From NCBI RefSeq assembly GCF_000379725.1, contig NZ_KB903625.1, forward strand, positions 52,037 to 116,036: a DNA stretch of 64,000 nucleotides, written 5' to 3'. This DNA is from Cytophaga aurantiaca DSM 3654. Lineage in GTDB: Bacteria > Bacteroidota > Bacteroidia > Cytophagales > Cytophagaceae. The translations under genes and the position numbers were made by a program. The notes under the pieces were generated by a model. The model was given only the letters and a program-made list of their open reading frames with translations. It did no database searches and was not told where the DNA came from. Shown here piece after piece: positions 7,648 to 18,142 of this stretch (position 1 is the stretch's first letter; each line of letters starts with the position of its first letter).

Positions 7648-10600
7648 ATGAACAACATCTCATTCCGATATCTTTTCATCTTTATTTTTTCTATTGCTTT
7701 AACGCATATCAGCGAAGCGCAATGGGTCGACATCGGCAATACGCGAAGCATTTCATTAGGAGAAGCACTTGCACGCGATGCATCGGGAAATGTTTACGCC
7801 ACCGGAAGATTCACCTGCGATCTGGTCATTCAAGGCGACACCTTGCATAACCCATCTTGTGGAGACACAACCACGAAACCTTTGGTTATACCACGCTTCG
7901 ACGGATACCTGATAAAATATACCGCAGCCGGACTAGTACTCTGGAAAAAACAGATCGTTGGGAATGCGGCAAACACGTTATTTGAAGTGAAAGGCATTTC
8001 GGTTTCATCTTCTGCCGTATTTATTACCGGTCATTACAAAGGCTCGGTAACATTTGGAAGCACGACCATCACGAATACAACTTCTGTAAGTGACGCGTTT
8101 ATTGCCTGCTACGATGCAAACGGAAATTTTCTGTGGGTGAAAACAAATTTTACACGCAATGCGGTTGCAGAAATAACTACCGCATCTATTTCTGCAGGCA
8201 CAGATGGAAGCGCCGTATTTACAGGACACTACAAAGACTCCATTATTTCTTCAGACGATCAGGATACACTTTATTCGGTAAAAAAATCCTTGTACCTGAT
8301 AAAGTTTGATGCCTCAGGAAATTACCTTTGGATGAAATCTTCAAAAGGCAAAAACGCCGGCTCAGTAGCTGAAGGCACAGATCTGTGGCAGGATACAAAC
8401 GGAATTATTTTTCTAACCGGGAATGCAAGCGATACTATTTTTGTTCAGCAGGATTCAATCAATTTTGCAACGGGCACATCGGGAATTTTCATTTCTAAAT
8501 TTACTTCCGGAGGAAAATTACAATGGATCAAAAAAGACACGGTAGCACATGCAAATAGTATTGAACTTGAAAAAGATCAGAAGTACTTTTTACTGGGCGG
8601 CGATTATAAGAACAACAACAAATTAGGCGGAACAACCTTAACAACTACGGCCAATTACGGAGCATACGTTGCACGCTACGATACATCGGGTGTGATGCAG
8701 TGGGTGAAAACACTTACCGTACCTGCAGCAGATTCCGCAGCAGTAACGTATGGTGTATCGGGCGATATATATGGGAATGTATACGCGATCGGAAATTTCG
8801 GAAAAAAAACATCTACAGCTGCAGTACTTACAGCAGGTAGTAAAAGTATTACTGCAAAACCAGGTTTTACATTTTATGTAGCCAAATACAAAACAGATGG
8901 CACTGTCCAATGGCTGCAGTCATACGCCGAAGGAACAACCGATGCAGGTAAGAATATAATCGCATACGATTCATCACAGGTATTCATTACAGGCTATTTC
9001 AACACATCGATAACAATTGATAGTTCTAAAGTCACCAACAGCAGTGTAGGTCTGAACTCGTTTGTAGCACGCATCGATGCTTGTCCGTATGTTAAAGCAA
9101 GCATACAGACACCTGCAAAAATAGTTACCTGCAAAAAAGATTCTATCCTCCTTCAGGCCGTAACGGGATCAGCGGTACTGTATCAATGGCAGAAAAATGG
9201 TGTAAACATTCCCGGAGCAACAGCAGCAAATTATTATGCAAAAGATTCTGCCTTGTACAGAGTCGTTGTACAGTCTACCAATCCTGCCATTGGTTGCATC
9301 AAATATTCTCCCGGACTTTTTATCACCATCAATCCGTTACCCGACACATCTATTTTCATCAGCGGCAAACTTGAATTCTGTGAAGGATCACAAGTGACGA
9401 TGAATGCAGCATTTGGATATAAATATCAATGGATGGTAAACGGTGCTGCTCCGCTTGCAAAAGATACCCTGGCAGGTTATGTCACCGCAGTGTCCGGCTC
9501 CTACCGCGTAGCACTTAAAAGCAACAAAGGCTGTCTGGATTCTTCACGTACATTCACCACCATTGCCGAACCCATTCCTTCCCCACTCATTACACCTGCA
9601 GGAAAATTTATAGTCTGTCAGGGTGATACGGTATTTATGAGCACAGCAACGAATGCTACGTATAAATATCAATGGTATAAAAACAACATTCCGTTGCCAA
9701 ACGATACGCTTCCTGCTTATAAGGCCTACACAAACGGAAGATTTAATGTATTCGTAAAAAACAGATTGGGCTGCGGAAAATATTCACCGGAAGATACAGT
9801 GTTCGTCAACTCTGCACCGGTTGCACCCATTACAAACACAGGCAACCTGACCTCTTGTTCGTATCAGCTTCCTACATTAACCACATCTGCAAATGCATCC
9901 ATCAATACCATTCAATGGTTTAAGGATGGAATCGTAATCCCCTCTGCAAGCAGCGATTCATATAAACCCACACAAAGTGGTGTATATCACATCAAGGTTA
10001 CAAACGCGATCAATTGCAGCAGCGAATCGTCTAAACTAACGGTAACAATTAATCCGCAACCAACAGCAGTAGCTGTCATTGCAGGAAATAGTAATTTTTG
10101 TTTAGGTGATTCGGTGCCGATCTACGCAACATCAGGCACCTACACCTATGTATGGCAACGCAATGCAACAACGGTAACAAGCGCGCAATCAGGCGTGTAT
10201 TACGGCAAACAGGCGGGCAACTACCGTGTCATCGTTTCAGATATCAACCTCTGCAGCGATACTTCCTCAAACGTAGTGCTTACAGCCTTTTCCGTTCCGG
10301 TTGCAAGCATTTTAACTTCGGGCAATCTTACCTTCTGCACAGGTGATTCTGTTACACTGAATGCAACACCGGGCACCGGATTATTTTACGAATGGTTCAA
10401 CAACGGAACAAGTGTACCGGCTATGACCAGTCGTATTCAAACGATCAAGACAAGCGGCGATTACAAAGTACGTGTCCGCAACACCATTGGCTGCGCCGAT
10501 ACATCCGATGCCGTAACCGTGCATGTATATACAGTGCCTCCGAATACCATCACATATACAGACCCACTGACATTCTGTGACGGCAGTCAGGTGAAACTTT

Positions 10601-11646
10601 CTGCGACACAGGATCCTGCATTCCTCTATCAATGGAGAAAAAACAATGTTGCGATTACATCCGGCGGAAACAGTGCCGACTACATCGTTACCACTTCAGG
10701 TTCATACAACGTGGTGATCTCCATCAACGCAAAATGCAGCAGTACTTCTTCTGCATATACCATTGACGTGAAACCGCTTGTTAAACCGGTCATCACAGTC
10801 GATAATGAATTCATATCTACTTCTGCATTTCTTTCTTATCAATGGTATCAAAACGGGTCACTGATTGCAGGAGCAACAAATCAGATTTATAAAGTAACAG
10901 ACAACGGACAATATTCTTTACAGGTAACCGATGTCAGCGATTGCAGTGTACAAGCAGATCCGGTAACGGTATGTGTTCCGGTTCCGCATATACAGGCCAA
11001 CGGAAGCTTCCTGAGTTCAACATCCGGAAGTAGCTATCAATGGTATGTAAATGGGGTTGCGATATCCAATGCCACTACGCAATCCTATCTGGTGAATACA
11101 ACCGGTGATTATAAAATAAAAGTATTCCGCAGCGATGGCTGTGCCTCTTTCTCTAACATCATTCGTGTATGTATCCCACCGCCTGTCATTACAGCCGGCG
11201 CAAACAATGTACTTACTTCTTCCGCAGGACTAACTTATCAATGGTTTCTGAATGGAACAGCAATCGTTGATGCGGATACCCGGATCATTGTAGCCGAAGA
11301 AAGCGGAGATTATACCGTGCAGGTGGAAGATCTTTCGGGATGTATTTCGATCTCTGCGCCGCTGTCTGTTGTTGTATTATCTGTAACAAACGGATTTAAA
11401 AATGCACCAATGCGTTGCTATCCCAATCCATTCGACAATCTTTTAACGATCGATGTACAGTCTGCAGCACTGCTTCCATTGAACGCAGCCATCTACGACA
11501 TCAACGGTATACTTCTCATTGAAAGTGTGATCAGCAATACTGATGAAGATCTGAACACTGATCAGCTCGCGCCCGGTTCGTATGTGCTGATGTTAAGCAA
11601 TGGAGCAGAGCGCTATTATTATAAACTTATTAAACTTCCGAAATAA
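7648..11646 (+). CDS. Large secreted adhesin-like protein, Ig-like repeats, T9SS type A tail
   Basis: A 1332-residue exported protein with a signal peptide up to SEAQ at about residue 24. Residues 30-470 hold beta-propeller-like repeats of the SBBP kind, with recurring DASGNVYATGRF, DANGNFLWVK and FITGYF motifs. Residues 480-1245 hold ten Ig-like repeats, each with a YQW-x-x-NG core and a closing G-x-Y-x-V stretch. The last 80 residues start CYPNPFDNLLTIDV and end YYYKLIKLPK, a type A T9SS sorting domain, so the protein should cross the outer membrane through T9SS. No catalytic domain is seen; adhesion or a structural role is inferred. Confidence 0.8.
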   Translation: MNNISFRYLFIFIFSIALTHISEAQWVDIGNTRSISLGEALARDASGNVYATGRFTCDLVIQGDTLHNPSCGDTTTKPLVIPRFDGYLIKYTAAGLVLWKKQIVGNAANTLFEVKGISVSSSAVFITGHYKGSVTFGSTTITNTTSVSDAFIACYDANGNFLWVKTNFTRNAVAEITTASISAGTDGSAVFTGHYKDSIISSDDQDTLYSVKKSLYLIKFDASGNYLWMKSSKGKNAGSVAEGTDLWQDTNGIIFLTGNASDTIFVQQDSINFATGTSGIFISKFTSGGKLQWIKKDTVAHANSIELEKDQKYFLLGGDYKNNNKLGGTTLTTTANYGAYVARYDTSGVMQWVKTLTVPAADSAAVTYGVSGDIYGNVYAIGNFGKKTSTAAVLTAGSKSITAKPGFTFYVAKYKTDGTVQWLQSYAEGTTDAGKNIIAYDSSQVFITGYFNTSITIDSSKVTNSSVGLNSFVARIDACPYVKASIQTPAKIVTCKKDSILLQAVTGSAVLYQWQKNGVNIPGATAANYYAKDSALYRVVVQSTNPAIGCIKYSPGLFITINPLPDTSIFISGKLEFCEGSQVTMNAAFGYKYQWMVNGAAPLAKDTLAGYVTAVSGSYRVALKSNKGCLDSSRTFTTIAEPIPSPLITPAGKFIVCQGDTVFMSTATNATYKYQWYKNNIPLPNDTLPAYKAYTNGRFNVFVKNRLGCGKYSPEDTVFVNSAPVAPITNTGNLTSCSYQLPTLTTSANASINTIQWFKDGIVIPSASSDSYKPTQSGVYHIKVTNAINCSSESSKLTVTINPQPTAVAVIAGNSNFCLGDSVPIYATSGTYTYVWQRNATTVTSAQSGVYYGKQAGNYRVIVSDINLCSDTSSNVVLTAFSVPVASILTSGNLTFCTGDSVTLNATPGTGLFYEWFNNGTSVPAMTSRIQTIKTSGDYKVRVRNTIGCADTSDAVTVHVYTVPPNTITYTDPLTFCDGSQVKLSATQDPAFLYQWRKNNVAITSGGNSADYIVTTSGSYNVVISINAKCSSTSSAYTIDVKPLVKPVITVDNEFISTSAFLSYQWYQNGSLIAGATNQIYKVTDNGQYSLQVTDVSDCSVQADPVTVCVPVPHIQANGSFLSSTSGSSYQWYVNGVAISNATTQSYLVNTTGDYKIKVFRSDGCASFSNIIRVCIPPPVITAGANNVLTSSAGLTYQWFLNGTAIVDADTRIIVAEESGDYTVQVEDLSGCISISAPLSVVVLSVTNGFKNAPMRCYPNPFDNLLTIDVQSAALLPLNAAIYDINGILLIESVISNTDEDLNTDQLAPGSYVLMLSNGAERYYYKLIKLPK

Positions 11647-12131
11647 TGTATAGAATATTATTTCTTATACTGTTCCTTGGTACGACCTACATTTCAGGTG
11701 CACAGAATAAAAGCAGCTACCTGAAAGCAGAACGTTATACCTTTCCGGAAACAGGATTCAGCATACAGGCACCGCAGCACTTCGACACCACCTACATGTA
11801 CAAAGGTTTGCTGCACAAAGCAACTTCCAGTTCGTTAGTAGCTACCAAAGCCGCAAACAGAAATCCGATTGCTTTCAATCAGGGTTTGACAAAAGAATAT
11901 TTCAGCACACAAAATTTAACATTGATCAAGTCTGAAAAAATTGTGACATCGAAATGGAATGGTGTACTGTATTACTTGTCTTTTGAAGTAAAAAATGTGA
12001 AGATGCAACGCATGATGCTGGTAACAGGCACCTACAACGATACCTATATTTTAATGGCGAACTTTCCGGAAATGTTTGCGTCCCAATTAACTGTACCCAT
12101 CCGGGAAAGTATGCTTACGCTATTGTTTTAA
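11646..12131 (+). CDS. Exported protein of unknown function
   Basis: A 161-residue protein with a signal peptide ending near YISGAQ. The mature part, with FPETGFSIQAPQHFDT and a late MLVTGTYNDTYILMANFPE, looks like the small PsbP/DUF1795-like fold of exported lipid- or stress-related proteins, but this is weak. Its ATG shares one base with the stop of the gene before it (TAATG) and the next gene starts 2 bp later, so it is translationally linked to the T9SS cargo genes. Confidence 0.55.
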   Translation: MYRILFLILFLGTTYISGAQNKSSYLKAERYTFPETGFSIQAPQHFDTTYMYKGLLHKATSSSLVATKAANRNPIAFNQGLTKEYFSTQNLTLIKSEKIVTSKWNGVLYYLSFEVKNVKMQRMMLVTGTYNDTYILMANFPEMFASQLTVPIRESMLTLLF

Positions 12132-12133
12132 TT

Positions 12134-15100
12134 ATGAAGTATTTTATAAAACATATTGCCCTTCATCTTTATACGCAACACGTTACAAGCTTGTGTTTCC
12201 TTATGCTGACAGCAATGTTGTTCAGCATAAACACGCATGCACAAACCAAAACGGTAATGCATAATGTTGTGTTTGAAACCGATTCGCAATCCATGTGGGG
12301 AGCGGGAAACGGCTTCAGCATCAACCGCACAGTAAATCTGTTCGATCGTTTTGAAAGCTCATACCCTTTTGATACACGTCCCGGTTCGATCTTCTCGGTT
12401 GCCGGTTTTAAATTCGGCGCAGGCATCTGGGGCAGATTTGCTTTTGGTCTCGGCCCTATGGCCTTTAAAGTAAGCGGCTTTGAAGGCGGTGATGTATCTG
12501 TAAAGTATCCGATCGAAGTGGATCTTGTGTTGCCCGACGACTCTACTTTTAACGCCGGAGAGTCCGTTACCATCGAAACAGATTATACCGTACAAAGTGA
12601 TTTCGAACTCAACACCATTTATCCTGCAACCGGAGAAGTAAGTCTGGAGATGCCGATCATGTTCGACATGAGAGTAGGTATTGATGTATGTCTCTTCGAA
12701 TGTTTCAGTGTACAGATCTTTCCTCCTGGTGCTCCAGGTAGTGGGCCCAACCCATTGGTTGATTTTACCTGGACAATCCTTAAAGTAAATAAAGACGAAA
12801 TCGTTTATCCGTGTTTCAATGTTCCGCCCGTATGCAGCGTTGCAATTCCCGCAGGCTCCACATCCGGCGTACTGCCCGCAAGTTCACCGTTGAGCGGTAC
12901 CATAAAAATTCCGAACGTACAGACCACCGCAAGCTTATCCGGAAAAGATTTATTAGCAAGCGGCGCTGATCCGTATCTGATCCCGAGTCTCAATATAATG
13001 CAGCTGCTGAGCCTTGCACCACCACCTGTAGGAACGTTCTTCGGTATCTTAAGTTCAGGTTTTAAAATTCCACCGGCCGGTATCAGAGACTTTGGCGGCA
13101 CGCCACGTTCCATCGAAATAAATTGGGTGCTGTTCACCATGCACATGAACATGCCGATCTCGCAATCGCAGCAATTCCGCTTCCATCCTACCGTCAATCT
13201 TAAACTGAAATTGCCTGTGGATGTACATTATTCATACACGGATATCAAAGCAGGAAACAGTGTGGAAGGAAGAGATTCCATCATCGATGTACCGCTGGGT
13301 GCAGACCTCAAGATTACCTACCCCTGCAACATGTCGCACATGGATATGAATGCCAGTTATGTGATTTCTACAAACGAGTTTTCAAACCGTACCTACGATC
13401 ACGTCGATATAGAGCTTGTGTTTACAGCCTTTCAGTTCGGCATTGTATTTCCGGATTTCGATATTATTCCACGCTTTTGTATTCCCATTCCGTTGATCGG
13501 TGATCTGTGTTTTCAACTTACCGTTCCCGGATTTGAAATTACAATCGGTCCGCTGGTAACACCTCCTCCTGTACACCTTGCAGGATTTGACCTTCCGGAT
13601 TACGTGAACAGCACCTGGGAACTCGCCGGCTTTACAGAACAGTTTATTGAGGATCCATTCAGGCTTGTTCCGAGAAAAGTTCGGATGAATGTCGTAGCCA
13701 GTGCTGCCACTTGTTTTGGATCATCCACCGGCAGCGCCACCTTTGATGTTACCGGAGTCACGTCTCCCGTGGCCTATCAATGGTCTACCGGAAGTACTGC
13801 TAAAGATCTGACCAATGCACCAGCCGGAAGACAATATGTAATTGCTACGGATGTGAATCAATGCAGAGTACATGCAGACGCATTCATCACACAGCCCGAT
13901 CAGATCCTTAACAGCATATCATCTACAAATCTGCTTTGTTACAACGACTTTACAGGATCAGCTGCAGTAACTACTACAGGCGGGATTCCTTCGTATACCT
14001 ATCAATGGACAGACGGACAATCTACTGCAACACCTACCGGACTTGCAGCAGGTAAACACATCGTTACCGTAATGGATGTAAACGGTTGCAAAAAATTGGA
14101 TTCTATATTGCTTAGTCAGCCACCGGATATTCGTGCAAACGTATTGCATGCAGCGAATCCTACCTGTTTCGGAAAATCAGACGGATCTCTTTCACTGGAT
14201 GTCAGTGGCGGCGTACAGCCTTATTTCTATCAATGGAACAACGGTGCTGCAGAAAAAGACATACGCCTGCTTCCCGGAGGTTTGTATACGGTAAACATAA
14301 AAGATGCTAACGGATGTATCCGTAATCTCAATACCACGCTTGTTGAACCTGCACAATTAGTAATCAACCTTTCTGTGCTGAGCGATGTTGCCTGCCTTGG
14401 AGGAAAAGACGGAAGCATTCTGGCGGATGTCACGGGCGGAACATTGCCTTATTCTTATGCATGGAAAAATGCGGATCTGGAATTAAGCAATACATCAAAT
14501 CTTGTAAGCGGATTACCTGCAGGTACCTATTCATTAGCTGTACACGACATCAATAAGTGTACTGCTGATAACCACATTGAAATTACCGCGCCTCAATTTA
14601 TATTGGAAAGCAGTGTAACCAAAACCGATCTCAGCTGTCACAATGGTGCAGACGGAACAGGACAAGTAAACGTGACGGGCGGTACAGCACCGTATCTGAT
14701 CAGCTGGTCGAACGGAGCAAGCGGTGCATCTGTTACAAACCTCACAGCAGGTACCTATACCATCACCATCAAAGATTTTAAAAATTGCACAACGATCAAC
14801 AAAGCAGTGATCGTATCTCCTTCTGCAATGATTGTAAACGTTGCGGTGTCAGATGTCTCATGCGCAGAACAGCAGGACGGAAAGGTGGTAGCAAGTGTAA
14901 GCAATGGTACACCGCCATATAGCTATCTGTGGTCAACCGGTTCTACCGAAACTTCTATCACGGGTCTGGCTTCGGGCTTGTATACCGTTACGGTTACGGA
15001 TCAGAAACTCTGTGCCAGTACAAGCAATGCTACAGTCAACGCAGGCAACGGCGATTGCCTCTTTATACCAAATGCATTTTCACCCAACGGCGACGGCACC

Positions 15101-15319
15101 AACGACCGATGGGTATTGCGCAACATTCAACTCTATCCGAACAATACCATGCAGGTCTTCAATCAATGGGGACAGGAATTATACAGTGCCTCTCCCTACC
15201 TTGAACCCTGGGACGGAAGGCACAACGGAAATTTATTGCCTCCTGCAACCTATTATTTTATTTTCAGCAGAGGCGACGGATCAGCTTCGTTTACCAGTCC
15301 GCTAACCATCATTAAATAA
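12134..15319 (+). CDS. SprB-repeat surface protein with T9SS type B tail
   Basis: A 1061-residue exported protein with a signal ending near THAQ at residue 37. The first 510 residues form an unrecognised, beta-rich domain without repeats. From about 525 to 975 there are six SprB repeats, each starting with a Cys and containing a DGS/TGS block, GG-x-x-PY-x-Y-x-W and LPAG-x-Y. The end is a gliding-motility-associated type B sorting domain: CLFIPNAFSPNGDGTND, then FNQWGQELY, PWDG and TYYF. Type B cargo normally needs a PorP/SprF partner, which is found at 17139-18140. Confidence 0.85.
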   Translation: MKYFIKHIALHLYTQHVTSLCFLMLTAMLFSINTHAQTKTVMHNVVFETDSQSMWGAGNGFSINRTVNLFDRFESSYPFDTRPGSIFSVAGFKFGAGIWGRFAFGLGPMAFKVSGFEGGDVSVKYPIEVDLVLPDDSTFNAGESVTIETDYTVQSDFELNTIYPATGEVSLEMPIMFDMRVGIDVCLFECFSVQIFPPGAPGSGPNPLVDFTWTILKVNKDEIVYPCFNVPPVCSVAIPAGSTSGVLPASSPLSGTIKIPNVQTTASLSGKDLLASGADPYLIPSLNIMQLLSLAPPPVGTFFGILSSGFKIPPAGIRDFGGTPRSIEINWVLFTMHMNMPISQSQQFRFHPTVNLKLKLPVDVHYSYTDIKAGNSVEGRDSIIDVPLGADLKITYPCNMSHMDMNASYVISTNEFSNRTYDHVDIELVFTAFQFGIVFPDFDIIPRFCIPIPLIGDLCFQLTVPGFEITIGPLVTPPPVHLAGFDLPDYVNSTWELAGFTEQFIEDPFRLVPRKVRMNVVASAATCFGSSTGSATFDVTGVTSPVAYQWSTGSTAKDLTNAPAGRQYVIATDVNQCRVHADAFITQPDQILNSISSTNLLCYNDFTGSAAVTTTGGIPSYTYQWTDGQSTATPTGLAAGKHIVTVMDVNGCKKLDSILLSQPPDIRANVLHAANPTCFGKSDGSLSLDVSGGVQPYFYQWNNGAAEKDIRLLPGGLYTVNIKDANGCIRNLNTTLVEPAQLVINLSVLSDVACLGGKDGSILADVTGGTLPYSYAWKNADLELSNTSNLVSGLPAGTYSLAVHDINKCTADNHIEITAPQFILESSVTKTDLSCHNGADGTGQVNVTGGTAPYLISWSNGASGASVTNLTAGTYTITIKDFKNCTTINKAVIVSPSAMIVNVAVSDVSCAEQQDGKVVASVSNGTPPYSYLWSTGSTETSITGLASGLYTVTVTDQKLCASTSNATVNAGNGDCLFIPNAFSPNGDGTNDRWVLRNIQLYPNNTMQVFNQWGQELYSASPYLEPWDGRHNGNLLPPATYYFIFSRGDGSASFTSPLTIIK

Positions 15320-15401
15320 AACCCTTTAAGGGAAATATGTATAAAGAAATGAATGATCTTATTATACGAACCCTTCAAGGGATAAATTATATACAGAAAT
15401 T
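15320..15401 (+). repeat. Duplicated hairpin leader between two SprB-repeat genes
   Basis: Two copies of about 33 bp lie in the 82-bp gap. Each begins with a CCCTT-NN-AAGGG hairpin (15322-15333 and 15370-15381) followed by A/T-rich TATA-x-AGAAAT. The second copy runs up to the ATG at 15402. A possible 22-codon frame from 15338 to 15404 ends over the next start codon. Confidence 0.5.
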
Positions 15402-17126
15402 ATGAAAAGAATCTTTCTGTTCGTATTTGCGTTGTTCTGCATCTCCTTCAATGGGCATGCAGACTATGTGCCATGCAGCTTTACCGTTGCCTTTGATAAG
15501 CAAGCTGTCAAATGCCACGGAGAAAAAAGCGGATGGGCAACAATACGTGTGAACATTCCCACCAACGTTACCTACACCCTCGAATGGTTTGATGGTGTTA
15601 CAACCGCAATGCATACGGATCTTCCAGCCGGAACATTCTTTGTAAAAGTTACGGATCAGACCGGCTGCATTGCCAGTTACTTCGTGAACATCACCGAACC
15701 CGATCCGTTGGTGGTAACCTCAGACATCACCGATCTGTTGTGCTTTCAGGTACCGGAAGGAAAAATCGAATTAACGGTAACCGGCGGAACACCTGCATAT
15801 TCGTATCACTGGAGCAACGGAGAAACATCTGCAGATGTAGATGGACTGCTTGCAGCAACATATTCTGTTCAAGTAGAAGATGGCAATAGCTGCAAAGCAA
15901 ACTTAAGCAGTACCGTAAAGCAGCCTACAAAATTACAATCTTCCTATGAAGTAAAAACCGTTTCCTGTTATGGAGGAAGTGATGGAGCCATTGATCTTAC
16001 GGCCTTCGGAGGTTCTTCTTTTTATTCGTATACCTGGGACGATGGGAACGTGCTGCAGGATGAATACAATCTGAAAGCAGGCGTGCATGACGTAACCATT
16101 AAAGATGTGAACGGATGTAAGCTGATCACATCCATCATCGTACCACAGCCGGATCCCATCACGGCAGATAAAACCATTACCGATGTAAAATGTTACGGAT
16201 TTAAAGACGGCATCATTGACCTCACGGTAAGCGGTGGTGTGCTGCCCTACACCTACAAATGGTCTACGCCGGAAATTGTACTCGGACAAACAGAAGAAGA
16301 TCTTACAGATATTCCCGTTGGCACCTATTATGTATTGATCAAAGATTTTTTTCAATGCGAATATTACGATACCATGAAGGTAAAAGAATCTTTCTTGTTG
16401 GTTACCAATCTTGCGATCTCCGATGCGATCTGTTACGACAGTCTGAATGGAAGCATTGACCTCACCGTAACAGGCGGTCTTCCTCCCTACTCCTATTTAT
16501 GGTCGAGCGGACAACGCACACAAGACATTGCTGCGGTGCATGCCGGTATTTATAAAGTACTGATCGATGATGTGAACGGCTGTACAGCACTTGTACAGGG
16601 AGAGATCAAACAACCGACCAATCTTACCTTCGGATTTTCTGTCAGTGAAGTTTCCTGCAAAGATAACGACGATGGAAAAGTGGTACTGTTCAACAGCGGT
16701 GCGATAGAGCCCTACACCTATGTATGGTCGAACAGCGCAACAACAAAAGACATAGCGGATCTGCTGGGAGATAATTATACCGTAACTGTTACCGATGCGC
16801 ATGCATGTCCGTTCTCTGCAACGGTTACCGTTCCTACAAATCCAAAAGCATGTATCACTGTGGTTACGATACCCAATGCATTTTCTCCGAATGGCGACAA
16901 CACAAACGATGTATGGATCATCCGTGATTCAGAACTCTACCCGGAAATAAAAGTGAAAGTGATCAACCAATGGGGACAAACAGTTTTCTCCTCAACAGGC
17001 TATACACAGCCATGGGACGGCACCTTCAACGGACACAATGTATCCGGAGGTACCTATTATTATGAAGTGAATTTACATTCCGATGATGACAAACCATTCA
17101 GCGGAACATTAACCGTGATCCGATAA
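15402..17126 (+). CDS. SprB-repeat surface protein with T9SS type B tail (short paralogue)
   Basis: A 574-residue exported protein with a signal ending near NGHA at residue 20. Almost the whole mature part is six SprB repeats (Cys-x4-DG, then GG-x-x-PY-x-Y-x-W). It ends with a type B sorting domain: VVTIPNAFSPNGDNTND, INQWGQTVF, PWDG and GGTYYYEV. Repeats and tail resemble the larger protein just upstream, so the pair probably arose by duplication. The likely location is the cell surface or the medium after T9SS export. Confidence 0.85.
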   Translation: MKRIFLFVFALFCISFNGHADYVPCSFTVAFDKQAVKCHGEKSGWATIRVNIPTNVTYTLEWFDGVTTAMHTDLPAGTFFVKVTDQTGCIASYFVNITEPDPLVVTSDITDLLCFQVPEGKIELTVTGGTPAYSYHWSNGETSADVDGLLAATYSVQVEDGNSCKANLSSTVKQPTKLQSSYEVKTVSCYGGSDGAIDLTAFGGSSFYSYTWDDGNVLQDEYNLKAGVHDVTIKDVNGCKLITSIIVPQPDPITADKTITDVKCYGFKDGIIDLTVSGGVLPYTYKWSTPEIVLGQTEEDLTDIPVGTYYVLIKDFFQCEYYDTMKVKESFLLVTNLAISDAICYDSLNGSIDLTVTGGLPPYSYLWSSGQRTQDIAAVHAGIYKVLIDDVNGCTALVQGEIKQPTNLTFGFSVSEVSCKDNDDGKVVLFNSGAIEPYTYVWSNSATTKDIADLLGDNYTVTVTDAHACPFSATVTVPTNPKACITVVTIPNAFSPNGDNTNDVWIIRDSELYPEIKVKVINQWGQTVFSSTGYTQPWDGTFNGHNVSGGTYYYEVNLHSDDDKPFSGTLTVIR

Positions 17127-17138
17127 AAATAATTATAT

Positions 17139-18140
17139 ATGAAACGAATCCTTATAATCTTTGTGATCATGCTGGCAGGCCTGAACCTGCAGGCCCAGCA
17201 GTGGCCTCTATACAGCCAGTACATGTTCAATCAGTTCATCTTAAACCCGGCAGTAGCAGGATCCGATGAAAAGATTCCAATTGTTGCAACCGTAAGACGC
17301 CAGTGGATGGGCATCCAGGACGCACCCGTTACACAATCCATTTCTGCACATGCCTACACCGGACAATTCGTCGGACTCGGCGTAAACTTCTTTAACGAAG
17401 TAGCCGGACCAAGCAGAAGAACCGGCATGAGCTTTTCCGCAGCGCGCCATTTTATGGTGAACAAAGCAAACGATACCTGGTTCTCATTCGGACTCTCCGG
17501 TACCTTTTATCAGTTTGGTTTTGATCCTTCTAAACTTCACTTTGATCAACCCAATGATCCCGTTATTACGACTGCTGCCATCTCGAAGTTTATACCCGAT
17601 GCGGCTACAGGTGTGTATTTATACAACTCACAGTATTATGTAGGATTTTCAGTACAGAATCTGTTTCAGACAACAACCAATTTATTTGACATCATAGATC
17701 GCAATTACAATCCGGCCAGCCGCGTATTCTTTTTAACTGCAGGTTATGAATTTGTACTCAACGACAATTTCAGCATCCAGCCTTCTGTGCTGGTACGCAA
17801 AGTATTTGCTGCACCTTACCAGATGGATCTGAATGTAAAAGCAACCATTGCAAATCATTTTACAGCTGGCGTATCCTACCGTACCCACGATGCAGTAGTA
17901 TTGCTCGCAGGTGCAAACATACCCAACGTATTTGTTGGCTACAGCTACGACATCACCCTGAATCCCCTGAAGAGCTACAGCAAAGGCACACACGAGATCT
18001 ACCTGATCGTGAAGATGGATAATATTTTACACAAGAAAGGTGGCCACTTCAACAACCACCAAAACACCAGAGGCCATGGCCATAGACCAGGCGGCAGCTA
18101 CGGAGGGAAAAAAAATCCATATAAGATGCCGGTACAGTAA
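17139..18140 (+). CDS. PorP/SprF family T9SS outer-membrane protein
   Basis: A 333-residue predicted outer-membrane beta-barrel with a signal ending at LQAQ. The mature start QQWPLYSQYMFNQFILNPA is the family hallmark (QYMFN...NPA), followed by RRQWMGI and a glycine-rich barrel. SprF helps SprB-like proteins with type B tails reach the surface; this one follows two such cargo genes by 12 bp and is presumably dedicated to them. The C-terminus has an unusual Gly/His/Arg-rich extension (about residues 298-333) that the core family lacks. Confidence 0.9.
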   Translation: MKRILIIFVIMLAGLNLQAQQWPLYSQYMFNQFILNPAVAGSDEKIPIVATVRRQWMGIQDAPVTQSISAHAYTGQFVGLGVNFFNEVAGPSRRTGMSFSAARHFMVNKANDTWFSFGLSGTFYQFGFDPSKLHFDQPNDPVITTAAISKFIPDAATGVYLYNSQYYVGFSVQNLFQTTTNLFDIIDRNYNPASRVFFLTAGYEFVLNDNFSIQPSVLVRKVFAAPYQMDLNVKATIANHFTAGVSYRTHDAVVLLAGANIPNVFVGYSYDITLNPLKSYSKGTHEIYLIVKMDNILHKKGGHFNNHQNTRGHGHRPGGSYGGKKNPYKMPVQ

Positions 18141-18142
18141 GT

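Noticed and set aside
15338..15404. 22-codon leader peptide
   Set aside because: It is built from the duplicated leader sequence and is too short to support on its own; kept only as a remark.
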